Below, in pieces: positions 34,420 to 43,274 of a stretch of DNA of 64,000 nucleotides (position 1 is the first letter of the stretch; each line of letters begins with the position of its first letter). A program made the position numbers and the translations under genes. This DNA comes from Shewanella halifaxensis HAW-EB4 (lineage in GTDB: Bacteria; Pseudomonadota; Gammaproteobacteria; Enterobacterales; Shewanellaceae), in the NCBI RefSeq assembly GCF_000019185.1, contig NC_010334.1, positions 124,001 through 188,000 on the forward strand, read 5' to 3'. The notes under the pieces are model-generated. The model was not told where the DNA came from. It searched no databases and was given only the letters and a program-made list of their open reading frames with translations.

Positions 34420-36450
34420 ATGGTGCCCTTCAATAAAATATTTGCTCTTGTCTTTTTAAGTTTCATATTAACAGCTTGCGGTGGAGATGATGGTGATGGC
34501 CCCGTATGTCCTAACAATGTTCCCTGTGAATTAATCAACGATAATGCAGCGCCTACAGCGGCTGTTATCTATGAGGTCTCTCTAACCGTTACCGATGCTG
34601 AGGGTAATGAGATCTCATCTATCTCCTCGATAAATCCGGGTAAGTTGGTCGCTAATGTCAGTGGTATCACCGAGTCTGTTATTGTCACCTTTGGCAGCAC
34701 GCTTGGAGAATTACCCATTACAACCGCAGTTACCGATGATGAAGGTAATGCCAGTGTGGTTATCTATGCCGGTAGTGAACTCGGAGCCGGAACGGTAACC
34801 GCAAGCCTTGTGTCTGGTGAGCAAGATACGGCAATTATCGTCATCGGTGCCACCAACTTAGAGATTGGCAGCGGCGATCCACTTCAACCTGGTGTTGCCG
34901 AGGTGAGCACAAGTTCGCTGTCGGCGGGCGGCACTGCGAGTGTGTCTGTGATGATTGTCGATGAACAAGGGCAGCCTTTTAAGGAAGCCATAGACGTTTT
35001 CTTTAGCTCTGGTTGCTCTTTACTGTCGACGCCGTTAGCGGAGATGAGTTCGCCGGTGATGCTAGTCAATGGCGTCGCAACGAGTACTTATCTAGCCAAG
35101 GGCTGCGTTGGTGACGATACCATTAATATCAGTGCCAACGCTGGGGGGATCAACCTGTTTGCAACCGGAAGCATTAGTGTTCTGGCGGCTGAAAGGGGCA
35201 GTATTGTATTTGTTTCGGCGACACCGAGTAATATTGGTATCTTGGGCTCAGGAAGGGGGGAGTCATCGACGGTTCTATTTAAGGTGCTGGATACCAATGG
35301 CAACCCTGTCAGTAATGCTTCAGTGAATTTTGCTTTGAATACCGAAGTTGGTGGACTAAAAATACAACCTACACAGGCGAGCACCAACGGAAGCGGTATA
35401 GTCCAAACCATTGTGACCTCTGGTACTGTGGCGACTCCGGTAAGAGTCACGGCAACTATCGACAGCAGTAATCCACTTTTATCCAGCCAATCTAGTACCC
35501 TAGTCGTATCGACCGGGATCCCAGATCAAAATAGTTTTTCACTTTCTGCAGAGATCTTAAACGCCGAGGGCTGGAGCTATGATGGCGAGCAGGTGCAGGT
35601 GACCGCTAGGTTAGCCGATGCTTTCAATAATCTCGCACCCGATGGCACCGCAGTTTCATTTGTCACCGAGGGAGGAGCAATTGGCCCTTCTTGCTTCACG
35701 GAAAGTGGGGAGTGTAGTGTGACTTGGACGAGTCAGAACCCACGCCCGCTAAATGGCCGTGCGACGATTACGGCTACTGCGATTGGTGAAGAGTCGTTCC
35801 CAGACTCTAATGGTAATGGTCGCTTCGATGCTACCGAGATGACGGCCTTTTTGGCGCAAGATGTCGCGGGGCGCTCAAATGATATGGATGAAGCCTTTAA
35901 CGATTACAACGAAGATGGCATCTTCAATGAAGATGGGCTAGAGGAGTTGATAGACTTTAATGGTGACGGTGCATTTACTGTGCGAGACCAGCTCTATAAT
36001 GGTGTGTTGTGTAGCGATCCTGTCCATAGTGGCTGCGCTGATGGAGTCTCTAACTCCAAGTCTATCAATGTTCGAGGTAGTCTAGTTTTGATCATGTCGG
36101 GAAGTACTGCATATGGAAGTGATATTACTGTGCTAGACAGTGCAAATGACAACGGCGATGGTGTATTGGACTTATATGGCAAAGAGACGGGGCAGGTTTC
36201 ACTGATCATAAAAGATATCAATGCTCAACAGATGCCAGCCGGAACTAAGGTGAGTATCAGCGCAACGGCAGGAACGGTTGTGAGTAAAAGCAGTTACATC
36301 TGGCCTTCGACTAATGCTTCAGGCGGGCTAAGTTTTGGCATACTCGTAAAGGGGGAAGATACTGCAAACTCGGGTGCACTGTTAATCGAAGTGCAAACGC
36401 CAAATGGGGTGGATACTTTGGTGACTACTATCCCGATTACCATTCATTAG
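34420..36450 (+). CDS. Ig-like (invasin-type) repeat lipoprotein
   Basis: A 676-residue predicted lipoprotein: hydrophobic leader residues 4-18 and lipobox LTAC with Cys near 19, then GGDDGDG. The body contains several bacterial Ig-like domains of the invasin/Big_1 type, seen as recurring segments such as VSLTVTDAEGNEI...VTDDEGNASV, VLDTNGNPVSNASVNFAL and ARLADAFNNLAPDGTAVSFV. Between about 470 and 590 lie acidic Ca-binding-like loops (DSNGNGRFDATE, DYNEDGIFNEDG, DFNGDGAFTVRD, DNGDGVLDLYG). The ATG at 34420 is chosen for the GGAG six bases before it; a longer frame begins at 34363. Probably a surface or adhesion factor. It stands alone between two homologous hairpin-array elements. Confidence 0.82.
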   Translation: MVPFNKIFALVFLSFILTACGGDDGDGPVCPNNVPCELINDNAAPTAAVIYEVSLTVTDAEGNEISSISSINPGKLVANVSGITESVIVTFGSTLGELPITTAVTDDEGNASVVIYAGSELGAGTVTASLVSGEQDTAIIVIGATNLEIGSGDPLQPGVAEVSTSSLSAGGTASVSVMIVDEQGQPFKEAIDVFFSSGCSLLSTPLAEMSSPVMLVNGVATSTYLAKGCVGDDTINISANAGGINLFATGSISVLAAERGSIVFVSATPSNIGILGSGRGESSTVLFKVLDTNGNPVSNASVNFALNTEVGGLKIQPTQASTNGSGIVQTIVTSGTVATPVRVTATIDSSNPLLSSQSSTLVVSTGIPDQNSFSLSAEILNAEGWSYDGEQVQVTARLADAFNNLAPDGTAVSFVTEGGAIGPSCFTESGECSVTWTSQNPRPLNGRATITATAIGEESFPDSNGNGRFDATEMTAFLAQDVAGRSNDMDEAFNDYNEDGIFNEDGLEELIDFNGDGAFTVRDQLYNGVLCSDPVHSGCADGVSNSKSINVRGSLVLIMSGSTAYGSDITVLDSANDNGDGVLDLYGKETGQVSLIIKDINAQQMPAGTKVSISATAGTVVSKSSYIWPSTNASGGLSFGILVKGEDTANSGALLIEVQTPNGVDTLVTTIPITIH

Positions 36451-36469
36451 CCATTTCTCTCGATACCAT

Positions 36470-36497
36470 AAAGGGCGCTTATAGTGCCCTTTATTTT
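36470..36497 (+). terminator. Rho-independent terminator after Ig-like lipoprotein gene
   Basis: TAAAGGGC and GCCCTTTA form the stem around GCTTATAGT, followed by TTTTG. Confidence 0.8.
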
Positions 36498-36514
36498 GCT
36501 TTCAATCTTCGCTT

Positions 36515-37190
36515 GACCTCTAAGTTAGACTTCGTCTAACAATTAAAGTAGTGGCGCTTCGTTCCACATTGGTAATGCATCAGGCTGCGCCTGATTTTTA
36601 AGTTAGACGGCGTCTAACAACTCGATCAATCAAACTTCGTTTGATAAATCTATCAGGCTGCGCCTGACCAACGTCGTGGGATTCCATCCCACACCCGGCA
36701 AGGAGGACTGCTCGTCCTTATCAAGAACATCCTTGTTCAATGGCCAGTTCGCCGTCCATGGCTCTCGCTCAGAGAGTCCATATTTATGGACTTCGCCCTT
36801 GCATCCACCATGACGCCCCGACGAAGTTGTTGATCCTCATACTTATGGATAAATCACTAACGCTTCCGATGGGGCATCCTGCCCCGCGAAAGCTAACCCG
36901 ACATCCCTGTCGGGCTCACGTGATTTATTCCAACGTATTTCGGCAACTTCGAAGGGGAATCGGTGTTTCCTTTAACTTTTGAGTTGATATTGGTCGTGCT
37001 GTGTCTTTGTTTTTTTCTTTCTTTTTATAGGTCTAACGCAGAAGTTGAAAAGTTGTGCTTTTCAAACTCGGTGTAGATGCGGCTGAGGCCGTCGAAAACA
37101 TGGATGTTTTCGTTGAGCGGTCAGGGATGACGACAAGCGAGCCTCAGAAGTATCTGCACATGCGCCTGCCGCAGGCAATTGGAACCACGA
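36515..37190 (+). repeat. Hairpin-array element, right copy
   Basis: Homologue of the left array, in the same orientation. Hairpins include 36524-36540, 36579-36595, 36602-36618, 36629-36645, 36652-36667, 36676-36692, 36704-36718, 36725-36738, 36762-36776, 36775-36792, 36871-36885, 36897-36914, 37045-37065, 37093-37112 and 37167-37177. Here the outer pair CGAAGTTG (36822-36829) / CAACTTCG (36944-36951) encloses a perfect 9-bp pair ATAAATCAC (36849-36857) / GTGATTTAT (36920-36928), making a branched structure. Several hairpins match the left copy in position but not in stem sequence. No gene is supported here. After 37190 the DNA turns AT-rich up to the BRO-type gene. Confidence 0.85.
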
Positions 37191-37410
37191 TGGAACGACT
37201 GTAAGCATCGAGAAAAAAATTCAAAAATTAATAACTAATAAGATGCATTTCATCTCTGATATCTTAAGTTTTTTTAAAACCTGATTTATGTATTAGTTTA
37301 TTTGCAACAGTTACTTAGTGGTGATAACGTGGGTTGGATATTAAGAGGGAATCATGCCGCTATAGAATAAACTTTAGTGGGGTTTATGAAACATTGGAGT
37401 TAGCTTTTAG

Positions 37411-38193
37411 ATGGATAATAATTTAGTTAATGTGTGTTATGAAGGTACTTCTGGTGAAACTGATATTAGAACGCTTTACATAGATAACATACTTCATTTT
37501 TCGCTAAATGATGTTTTTATTCTTTTAAATAAAGAAAACAAAGGCATGGGGGAAAGGAATCCTGCAAGATATATCCCTAATTTAATAAAAAGCCAAATCC
37601 ATGATTTAGATGACGATGAATTTAAGAATCTGCCACATCCAAAACCAACTCCAGGGTTAGAAGTGGAAACTTTTGTCACCCAACCAGGATTAAACCGTGT
37701 AATGGGGTCTGATGACTCTCCAGCAGGTCGTAAATTTCAGCGTTGGTTGTATCACGATGTTGTACCCTCGTTAACGAAGCATGGAGTATATCCCGCACCT
37801 ATAACTCCGCAAGGTTCTGCTTTATCACAAATGGCTGAAATTATTGCTCAAAACTCAAGAGCTCTAGCTGATACGATTCTAAAACAGGATAAACTAGAGC
37901 AGGAAGTAAAGGCTGTTAGTGGTGATATTTCTGAAGTAAAAGAACGTATTGAAAAACTTGAAAGTAGTAATTCTCAAAATGAATATAGACTTACTGTACG
38001 GCAGTGGTTTGATAATCAGGTTTTGGCTTTATCAAGTGCTAAGGAATTGGAAATAGTTACGTGGTGCGAGAATTTAAGCCTTCGTCATAATAAGCCAAGG
38101 TTGGGTTGCCCTTCTGGAGAGCGTTTAGCTGCAAGGTTTTTTGAAGAGGTTATTATTGATGCTAAATCACTAGTTGAAAGGGCTCGTGGCTAA
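37411..38193 (+). CDS. BRO-N domain antirepressor-like protein
   Basis: A 260-residue protein with a BRO-type N-terminal DNA-binding domain, residues about 20-125, recognised by LYIDNILHFSLNDVFILLN, GLNRVMGSDDSPAGRKFQRWLYHDVVPSLTKHGVY. It is followed by a predicted coiled coil (about 140-190: LKQDKLEQEVKAVSGDISEVKERIEKLES) and a C-terminal domain of about 70 residues with conserved-looking VRQWFDNQVL and GCPSGERLAARFFEE. BRO-N proteins are mostly phage antirepressors. No other phage gene is present nearby, so it is an orphan, probably a mobile remnant or a domesticated regulator. Base composition is lower in GC than its neighbours. Confidence 0.8.
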   Translation: MDNNLVNVCYEGTSGETDIRTLYIDNILHFSLNDVFILLNKENKGMGERNPARYIPNLIKSQIHDLDDDEFKNLPHPKPTPGLEVETFVTQPGLNRVMGSDDSPAGRKFQRWLYHDVVPSLTKHGVYPAPITPQGSALSQMAEIIAQNSRALADTILKQDKLEQEVKAVSGDISEVKERIEKLESSNSQNEYRLTVRQWFDNQVLALSSAKELEIVTWCENLSLRHNKPRLGCPSGERLAARFFEEVIIDAKSLVERARG

Positions 38194-38225
38194 TTTATTT
38201 CTGGGGACGTAGCCCTAAATAAAAC

Positions 38226-38253
38226 AAAACCCGACAGTGACGTCGGGTTTTGT
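38226..38253. terminator. Bidirectional terminator between BRO-type gene and moaA paralogue
   Basis: AAAACCCGAC and GTCGGGTTTT form a perfect 10-bp stem around AGTGAC. The A and T arms let it act on both convergent transcripts. Confidence 0.88.
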
Positions 38254-38346
38254 GTATATAGCACAAGCTAACAATCAAACTCTGTGGCTGCAGAAAACAC
38301 CAGACCACCAAACAAGCGACAATTAACTGTTCAAGCAACAGTTAAA

Positions 38347-39333
38347 TCAACCACCTGTTGCATTCATAAACCGCAAGATCTGCGTTTCACCATTGGGATC
38401 AAAATGGTGCTCTTTTGGCTTGTGCTGAATGCCTTCTAGAATCGCGACTTTGAGCTTTTCAATATCACCGGGGAATTCACGCACAATCGCTTTGAGATCG
38501 ACCGAGTTTTCATTACCTAAGCAGAGTAGCAGTTTGCCCTCTACCGTGACGCGGACGCGGTTACACTCGTGGCAGAAGTTATTGCTGTGAGGCGAGATAA
38601 AGCCCACATGAATATCGCTGCCGGGCATGGTGTAGTAACGCGCTGGACCGCCGGTGCGTCTATTGGACTGGATGAGCTCATAACGCTGTTTGATGATCTC
38701 TTGGATCTCTTTGCTGCTGCAGTGACGGCTGCGCTTACGCTCATCAATCACCCCAAGTGGCATCTCTTCGATGAAGGCGATATCTAAGTCGCGTTCGCGG
38801 CAAAACTCAATCAGATCTAAGACTTCATCATCGTTTTGGCCGCGCAGGATCACCGCATTGACCTTGATCTTCTTAAAGCCTGCGGCAATAGCGGCATCGA
38901 TACCGGCGATAACGCGATCGACTTTGCCGTTACGAGTCAGCTCTGTGAATAGGTCCGGTTTTAACGTATCTAGACTGATGTTGAGTCGATTTAAACCGGA
39001 ATCGTGCATCTCTTGCGCGAAGCGGGTCAGGCGCGATCCATTAGTTGTCATCGACAACTCTTCAAGCCCTGGTAACTTACCCAATAGCTTCACTAGCTGA
39101 TCGCAGTCAGTGCGCACTAAGGGCTCACCACCAGTTAAACGAATTTTCTTAACACCTAATTCGGTAAAGGCTTGGGCGACCCAAGCCAATTCCTCTAGGC
39201 TAAGTACATGTTCCCGGCCTAAAAAGCAGGGATCTTCACTCATGCAGTACACGCAGCGAAAGTCGCAGCGGTCTGTGACGGATAGCCGCAGGTATTCTAC
39301 CGTGCGACCAAAAGTGTCAACGATTAAACTCAT
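38347..39333 (-). CDS. moaA: GTP 3',8-cyclase MoaA, second paralogue
   Basis: A 328-residue radical SAM GTP cyclase. N-terminal cluster motif CDFRCVYCMSEDP, RLTGGEPLVR, the GTP-site region MPLG, C-terminal cluster CHECNRVRVTVEGKLLLC and terminal Gly-Gly are all intact, so it should be active. It is clearly diverged from the copy at 15766-16746 (here CMSED after the cluster, there CLPDG). It is not preceded by the Moco riboswitch. It is the last gene of a minus-strand Mo/W block, 20 bases after the mobB-moeA fusion. Having two active-looking MoaA genes suggests different regulation, for example by metal supply. Confidence 0.94.
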   Translation of the reverse strand: MSLIVDTFGRTVEYLRLSVTDRCDFRCVYCMSEDPCFLGREHVLSLEELAWVAQAFTELGVKKIRLTGGEPLVRTDCDQLVKLLGKLPGLEELSMTTNGSRLTRFAQEMHDSGLNRLNISLDTLKPDLFTELTRNGKVDRVIAGIDAAIAAGFKKIKVNAVILRGQNDDEVLDLIEFCRERDLDIAFIEEMPLGVIDERKRSRHCSSKEIQEIIKQRYELIQSNRRTGGPARYYTMPGSDIHVGFISPHSNNFCHECNRVRVTVEGKLLLCLGNENSVDLKAIVREFPGDIEKLKVAILEGIQHKPKEHHFDPNGETQILRFMNATGG

Positions 39334-39353
39334 ACTAACTACCTACATGACCC

Positions 39354-41153
39354 CTAAAGGAGGTCGGCAAAAGGTTGAATGTAAACTGTGTCACCTGGAT
39401 TTAACTGTTCATCTTTCTCGCCAATCACGATGAGACAGTTTCCTTTTACCATAGAGCTAAGCATCCCTGAGCCCTGAGCACCGCTTGTGGTTACATGTAA
39501 CTTGCCATTGGCAGCTAAGTGATAGATACCGCGGGTAAACTCTGTACGACCTGTACGGCTGCGCAGTGGTTTATCGGTAATGGCTGGCACCATAGTCGGT
39601 GCCCAGTTTTGCTCACCAGCAAGCTTACGGATCGCTGGCTGCACAAACTGCAGGAAAGATACCATCACGGCAACCGGATTACCCGGTAAACCGAAGAACA
39701 GCGAGTCGTCAATCTGACCGAAAGCGAGTGGACGCCCCGGGCGCATATTGATACGCCAGAAGTTAATCTGTCCAACTTGCTCAAGTACCGTCTTAATATA
39801 ATCGGCATCACCGACCGACACACCACCAGAGCTGATCACGATATCGGCTTGCGCTGCGCCATCTTTTAGCGCCTGAGCGAGCGCCGCTTCTGAATCTTGG
39901 ATGATCCCTAAATCGATCACTTCACAACCCAGCTTTTTCGCCATCGACTTGATGGTGTAGCGGTTTGAATCGAATATGCAGTTAGCTTTCAGCGGCTCGC
40001 CCGGTTGGCAAACTTCATCGCCTGTAGAGAATACGGCAACTTTAGGACGTCTAAATACCGGTAACTCGCCAAAGCCTAATGAAGCCAATAGACCTTGCTC
40101 TGCAGCGTGTAGGCGGGTGTGAGCAGCAAGAGCGGTTGCACCTTGTGCAATATCTTCGCCCGCTTGGCGAATATGTTGCCCTAGGCTCATTTTGCCTTCA
40201 AAGCGTACTTCGCCGTCTTGCTCATTGGCAAGCTCACGCAGCTGAACCGTATCGGCTCCGGCTGGTAGTGGCGCGCCTGTCATGATGCGTACCGCTTCAC
40301 CCGCTTGGAGTGTGCCATCATAGGCATAGCCTGCCATCACTTCGCCAACCATCTTGTAAGATGCGTTTGGCTCGTCATTTAGCTTAAAGGCGTAACCGTC
40401 CATCGCCGAGTTGATATGTTGTGGCACATTTATTGGTGAGATTGCATCACTGGCTAGTATACGGCTCTCTAGCTCATCAAGTTCAACAGATTCAGTGGCA
40501 GTTAAAGGCGTTACATAAGATAGGATCCTATCGATACCTTGGCGCACAGACAGTGTGCTGCTGTTATCTAGCTCACAGCCACAGGTTGGTGCCATTGGTA
40601 GGTCGATTGGGCAAGGTTTCCACGCGGCAATGTACTCGCTAACGTAATCCGCGATTTGAGCGATATTGTTGATATCTAGACGGCGCAGCTCACTTGGTAG
40701 CTGGGTGTCATCACAGCAGGCAATAGCTTGGATATTGTCATCATGGGTATGGATGAAAGGTTTGCCGTGAGCGGCGCGGTGAAGTTCAATCTTGGGCAGT
40801 TCGAGCTTTTTAAATCCTTCGACGAGGACGATATCGACCTTGTCGGCTTCAATCTGTTTCAGCAGGTGAGGTAGCTCTGGGTCTGAGTCTATTGCATCTT
40901 CCGTCATCAATGCCCAGCGCACATGGGAAGCAACTAACATCTGCTTTGCGCCGGCTTTGCGCATTTCATAGCTATCTTTACCGGGGATATCGACATCGAA
41001 ATTATGATGAGCATGCTTAATGACTGCGAGTCGCACACCGCGGCGATTAAGTTCCGGGATTAATTGCTTTAATAATGTGGTCTTGCCTGTACCGCTATAA
41101 GCACAGAATCCGAGTACAGGAATAGGTAACGGATTAGTAAAAGGTATGCTCAT
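39354..41153 (-). CDS. moeA: MobB-MoeA fusion, Moco metal insertion and nucleotide adaptor
   Basis: A 599-residue fusion. Residues 1-170 are MobB, a GTP-binding adaptor with P-loop YSGTGKTTLLKQL near 18-30, KHAHHNFDVDIPGKDSYEMR and VEGFKKLELPKIE. A linker with CGCELDN follows. Residues about 205-599 are MoeA, which inserts molybdate or tungstate into adenylated molybdopterin, with MDGYAFKLND, RIMTGAPLPAGADTV, FSTGDEV, SSGGVSVGDADYIKTVL and FFGLPGNPVAVMVSF. MobB aids formation of the guanine dinucleotide form used by formate dehydrogenase. The stop lies 20 bases from moaA2. The fused order is known in several bacteria and fits channelling of steps. Confidence 0.94.
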   Translation of the reverse strand: MSIPFTNPLPIPVLGFCAYSGTGKTTLLKQLIPELNRRGVRLAVIKHAHHNFDVDIPGKDSYEMRKAGAKQMLVASHVRWALMTEDAIDSDPELPHLLKQIEADKVDIVLVEGFKKLELPKIELHRAAHGKPFIHTHDDNIQAIACCDDTQLPSELRRLDINNIAQIADYVSEYIAAWKPCPIDLPMAPTCGCELDNSSTLSVRQGIDRILSYVTPLTATESVELDELESRILASDAISPINVPQHINSAMDGYAFKLNDEPNASYKMVGEVMAGYAYDGTLQAGEAVRIMTGAPLPAGADTVQLRELANEQDGEVRFEGKMSLGQHIRQAGEDIAQGATALAAHTRLHAAEQGLLASLGFGELPVFRRPKVAVFSTGDEVCQPGEPLKANCIFDSNRYTIKSMAKKLGCEVIDLGIIQDSEAALAQALKDGAAQADIVISSGGVSVGDADYIKTVLEQVGQINFWRINMRPGRPLAFGQIDDSLFFGLPGNPVAVMVSFLQFVQPAIRKLAGEQNWAPTMVPAITDKPLRSRTGRTEFTRGIYHLAANGKLHVTTSGAQGSGMLSSMVKGNCLIVIGEKDEQLNPGDTVYIQPFADLL

Positions 41154-41161
41154 TTACACCT

Positions 41162-41764
41162 CTAGTAATTTTTCTCATTAGCTATGGCTTCGCCAAGCTG
41201 CTGTTTTTGTTCTGGCGTATTTACGTTTACGAATGCATTTGGCTGATCTGAAAACTCGGCGACCACATAGTGATGCTTGGCGTACCAAAAATCGATCTTG
41301 CGTTCGCCGGCATCTAAAAATGCCTTCATGGATGCACGTAAACTTGGCTTTAGCAACATAACAACGGGTTGCTCACGCTTGCCATCGCTAGCGACGGCGA
41401 GTTCTGCGTCTTCAGCCGTCAATTTCGCTAGCATTCTAGCGACTAAATCTGTCGGTAACAGTGGGCAATCGCAAGGAATGACTAATAAATATTCCGCGTC
41501 TGTATTGCTCATTGCGGTGATCATGCCAGCAAGTGGTCCTAAATAGCCAGTATCTTGGTCGCTGATCACTTTAAAACCAAACTCAGAATAACGGTTTTGG
41601 TTTCGATTTGCGTTGATCAGGATCTCCTTAACTTGAGGTTGTATCCGCTCGATTGCATGTTCAATCATAGGGCGATTTTCTAGTTCGACTAAGCCCTTAT
41701 CGTTTCCACCCATGCGTCTGGCCATTCCGCCAGCAAGGATTACTGCATCAACTTGTGCTGTCAT
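41162..41764 (-). CDS. mobA: Molybdenum cofactor guanylyltransferase MobA
   Basis: A 200-residue enzyme that adds GMP to Moco, making the bis-MGD cofactor that formate dehydrogenase needs. The nucleotide-binding motif ILAGGMARRMGGNDKGLVEL is near residue 9-28, then GPLAGMITAM and IPCDCPLLPTDLV. I took the ATG at 41764, with AGGA eight bases before it; a longer frame begins at 41809 without a ribosome site. It ends eight bases before the mobB-moeA fusion, so they are co-transcribed. Confidence 0.94.
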   Translation of the reverse strand: MTAQVDAVILAGGMARRMGGNDKGLVELENRPMIEHAIERIQPQVKEILINANRNQNRYSEFGFKVISDQDTGYLGPLAGMITAMSNTDAEYLLVIPCDCPLLPTDLVARMLAKLTAEDAELAVASDGKREQPVVMLLKPSLRASMKAFLDAGERKIDFWYAKHHYVVAEFSDQPNAFVNVNTPEQKQQLGEAIANEKNY

Positions 41765-41814
41765 CACTGTTATCCTATTGTTTATTGCAGTTTTATTTGA
41801 AATTACCAATGAAT

Positions 41815-42561
41815 TTACCCAATCGACACATTGAGTCTCGTTGAGACATCTATGTGAGCCTTAGCAATATCTTGATTGGCACTGATATTACTGCTTGTAA
41901 TGGTCTTATCGCAAACTAGCCAGGCATGATCGCACACTTTAGTCAGCATACAAGTCTGATGGCTACTAATTAGCATGCCTGTGCCTTGTTGTTTTAGATC
42001 GGCAATCATCTGCAATACCAGATGTTGAGAGTGCTTATCCATATTGGAAGTAGGTTCATCTAGCATTAATAGCTTGGGCTGAATAATCCAGGCTCTGGCG
42101 ATCGCTAAACGTTGTTTCTCACCACCAGATAAACTCGAGGCGGCCTGAGTGAGCAAGTGACGCAGTTGCGCCTTATCTATCGCCTGCTCGGTTCGGTCCT
42201 TGAGGATCTCTCTATCTGTACTTAAAAATCTTAATGGATAAGTTAAGTTATACATCACACTGCCTTCAAAAAGGTAAGGGTGCTGATGTAGATAGATGGC
42301 TTTGCCGGTAATAGAGTTGCTGCGCCACCATGGGGCAGCCGAGAAACCTTGTGCTTGAATGGTTCCTGCCGTTGGCTCGATAAATCCAGCGAGTAGCTTC
42401 ATCAAGGTGGTTTTACCGCAGCCATTGTCACCTTGCAGGTGGATCACCCGGTTTTGCTCGAACACCAGTTTAGTTGCGCTAAAAAGGTGCTTGTTCTCAA
42501 AACGCATCTCAATATTTGTTGCGATGATCCTAGCGTTGATTTTTCTATTGATAGTTGCCAT
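41815..42561 (-). CDS. tupC: Tungstate-type ABC transporter ATPase TupC
   Basis: A 248-residue ATPase partner of TupB. Walker A LQGDNGCGKTTLMKLLAG, the signature SLSGGEKQRLAIARAW, Walker B LLMLDEPTSNMD and the switch His in SSHQTCML are intact. No Mop/TOBE domain is present, as usual for TupC and unlike ModC at 20088-21203. The ribosome site GAGGAG lies within the last codons of tupB. Third gene of the tupABC operon and upstream of mobA. Confidence 0.9.
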   Translation of the reverse strand: MATINRKINARIIATNIEMRFENKHLFSATKLVFEQNRVIHLQGDNGCGKTTLMKLLAGFIEPTAGTIQAQGFSAAPWWRSNSITGKAIYLHQHPYLFEGSVMYNLTYPLRFLSTDREILKDRTEQAIDKAQLRHLLTQAASSLSGGEKQRLAIARAWIIQPKLLMLDEPTSNMDKHSQHLVLQMIADLKQQGTGMLISSHQTCMLTKVCDHAWLVCDKTITSSNISANQDIAKAHIDVSTRLNVSIG

Positions 42562-42566
42562 TTTGC

Positions 42567-43274
42567 TTAATGACTCCTCGGCTCGGCTTTGCCTCTTAAC
42601 GTACCTAGGGCAAAGTTTAAAATCAGTGCTAAGACGAGTAGCACAAGTCCGAGTGCAATCGCCTGTGCAAAGTCGCCTTTACTGGTTTCTAGTGCAATAG
42701 CGGTAGGAATGTTACGAGTCACTCCCGCTATGTTACCGCCAACCATCATGGAGCAACCGATTTCCGTCAAGATACGGCTAAACGCGGCAACAATAGCTAA
42801 TAATAGTGGAACTTTAAGCTCTCTGCAGACCGCCCATATCGCACTCAATGCTGGTGCGCCTAAGGTACGGGAAGTTTCCCATGCTCTGCGATCAACACTG
42901 GTAAAGGCGGCTTGGCTCATGGCAACAAGTACTGGGGCGCAGATAAGCATCTGGCCAAGAATCATGCCTTTTTGGGTAAACAGCCATTTCAAATCGCCAA
43001 GCGGCCCCATGCGGGTGAGTAGCAGATAGACCAGCAGGCCTATCACAACCGTAGGGATAGATTGCAATGTTTGGACGAGATTGGTGACTAACCAGCGGCC
43101 GGGAAAGCGTGCAAAGGCCAATAGAAAGCCCAATACCATCGAAGGCAGTAGCGTGATCGCTAAAGCCGCAAATGATACTGAAAAAGAGACAGATATGATG
43201 GACCACACTTCTGGGTCCAATGAAAACAGCAGGCTTAATGCCTGCTGTATAAGGGCTAACCAGCCTTCATTCAT
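42567..43274 (-). CDS. tupB: Tungstate-type ABC transporter permease TupB
   Basis: A 235-residue inner-membrane permease with about five hydrophobic segments. Its opening SVSFSVSFAALAITLLPSMVLG, QSIPTVVIGLLVYLLL and the loop RRAWETSRTLGAPALSAIWAVC are typical of tungstate and related oxyanion permeases. The GCSMMVGGNIAGVTRNIPTAIALE stretch parallels ModB. The start overlaps the tupA stop by four bases (ATGA). Complete. Confidence 0.9.
   Translation of the reverse strand: MNEGWLALIQQALSLLFSLDPEVWSIISVSFSVSFAALAITLLPSMVLGFLLAFARFPGRWLVTNLVQTLQSIPTVVIGLLVYLLLTRMGPLGDLKWLFTQKGMILGQMLICAPVLVAMSQAAFTSVDRRAWETSRTLGAPALSAIWAVCRELKVPLLLAIVAAFSRILTEIGCSMMVGGNIAGVTRNIPTAIALETSKGDFAQAIALGLVLLVLALILNFALGTLRGKAEPRSH

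Noticed and set aside
33439..36618. Integron attC sites, because GTTAGAC and GTCTAAC fit the core-site patterns
   Set aside because: The repeats are 17-base perfect hairpins without the paired L boxes and spacer bulges of attC, they occur in runs, and no integrase gene is present.
36740..36982. An 80-codon plus-strand open frame
   Set aside because: It runs through the right hairpin array, and the protein sequence has no match to the left array or to any family I know.
37411..38193. Prophage
   Set aside because: Only one phage-type gene is found; integrase, structural and lysis genes are absent on both sides.
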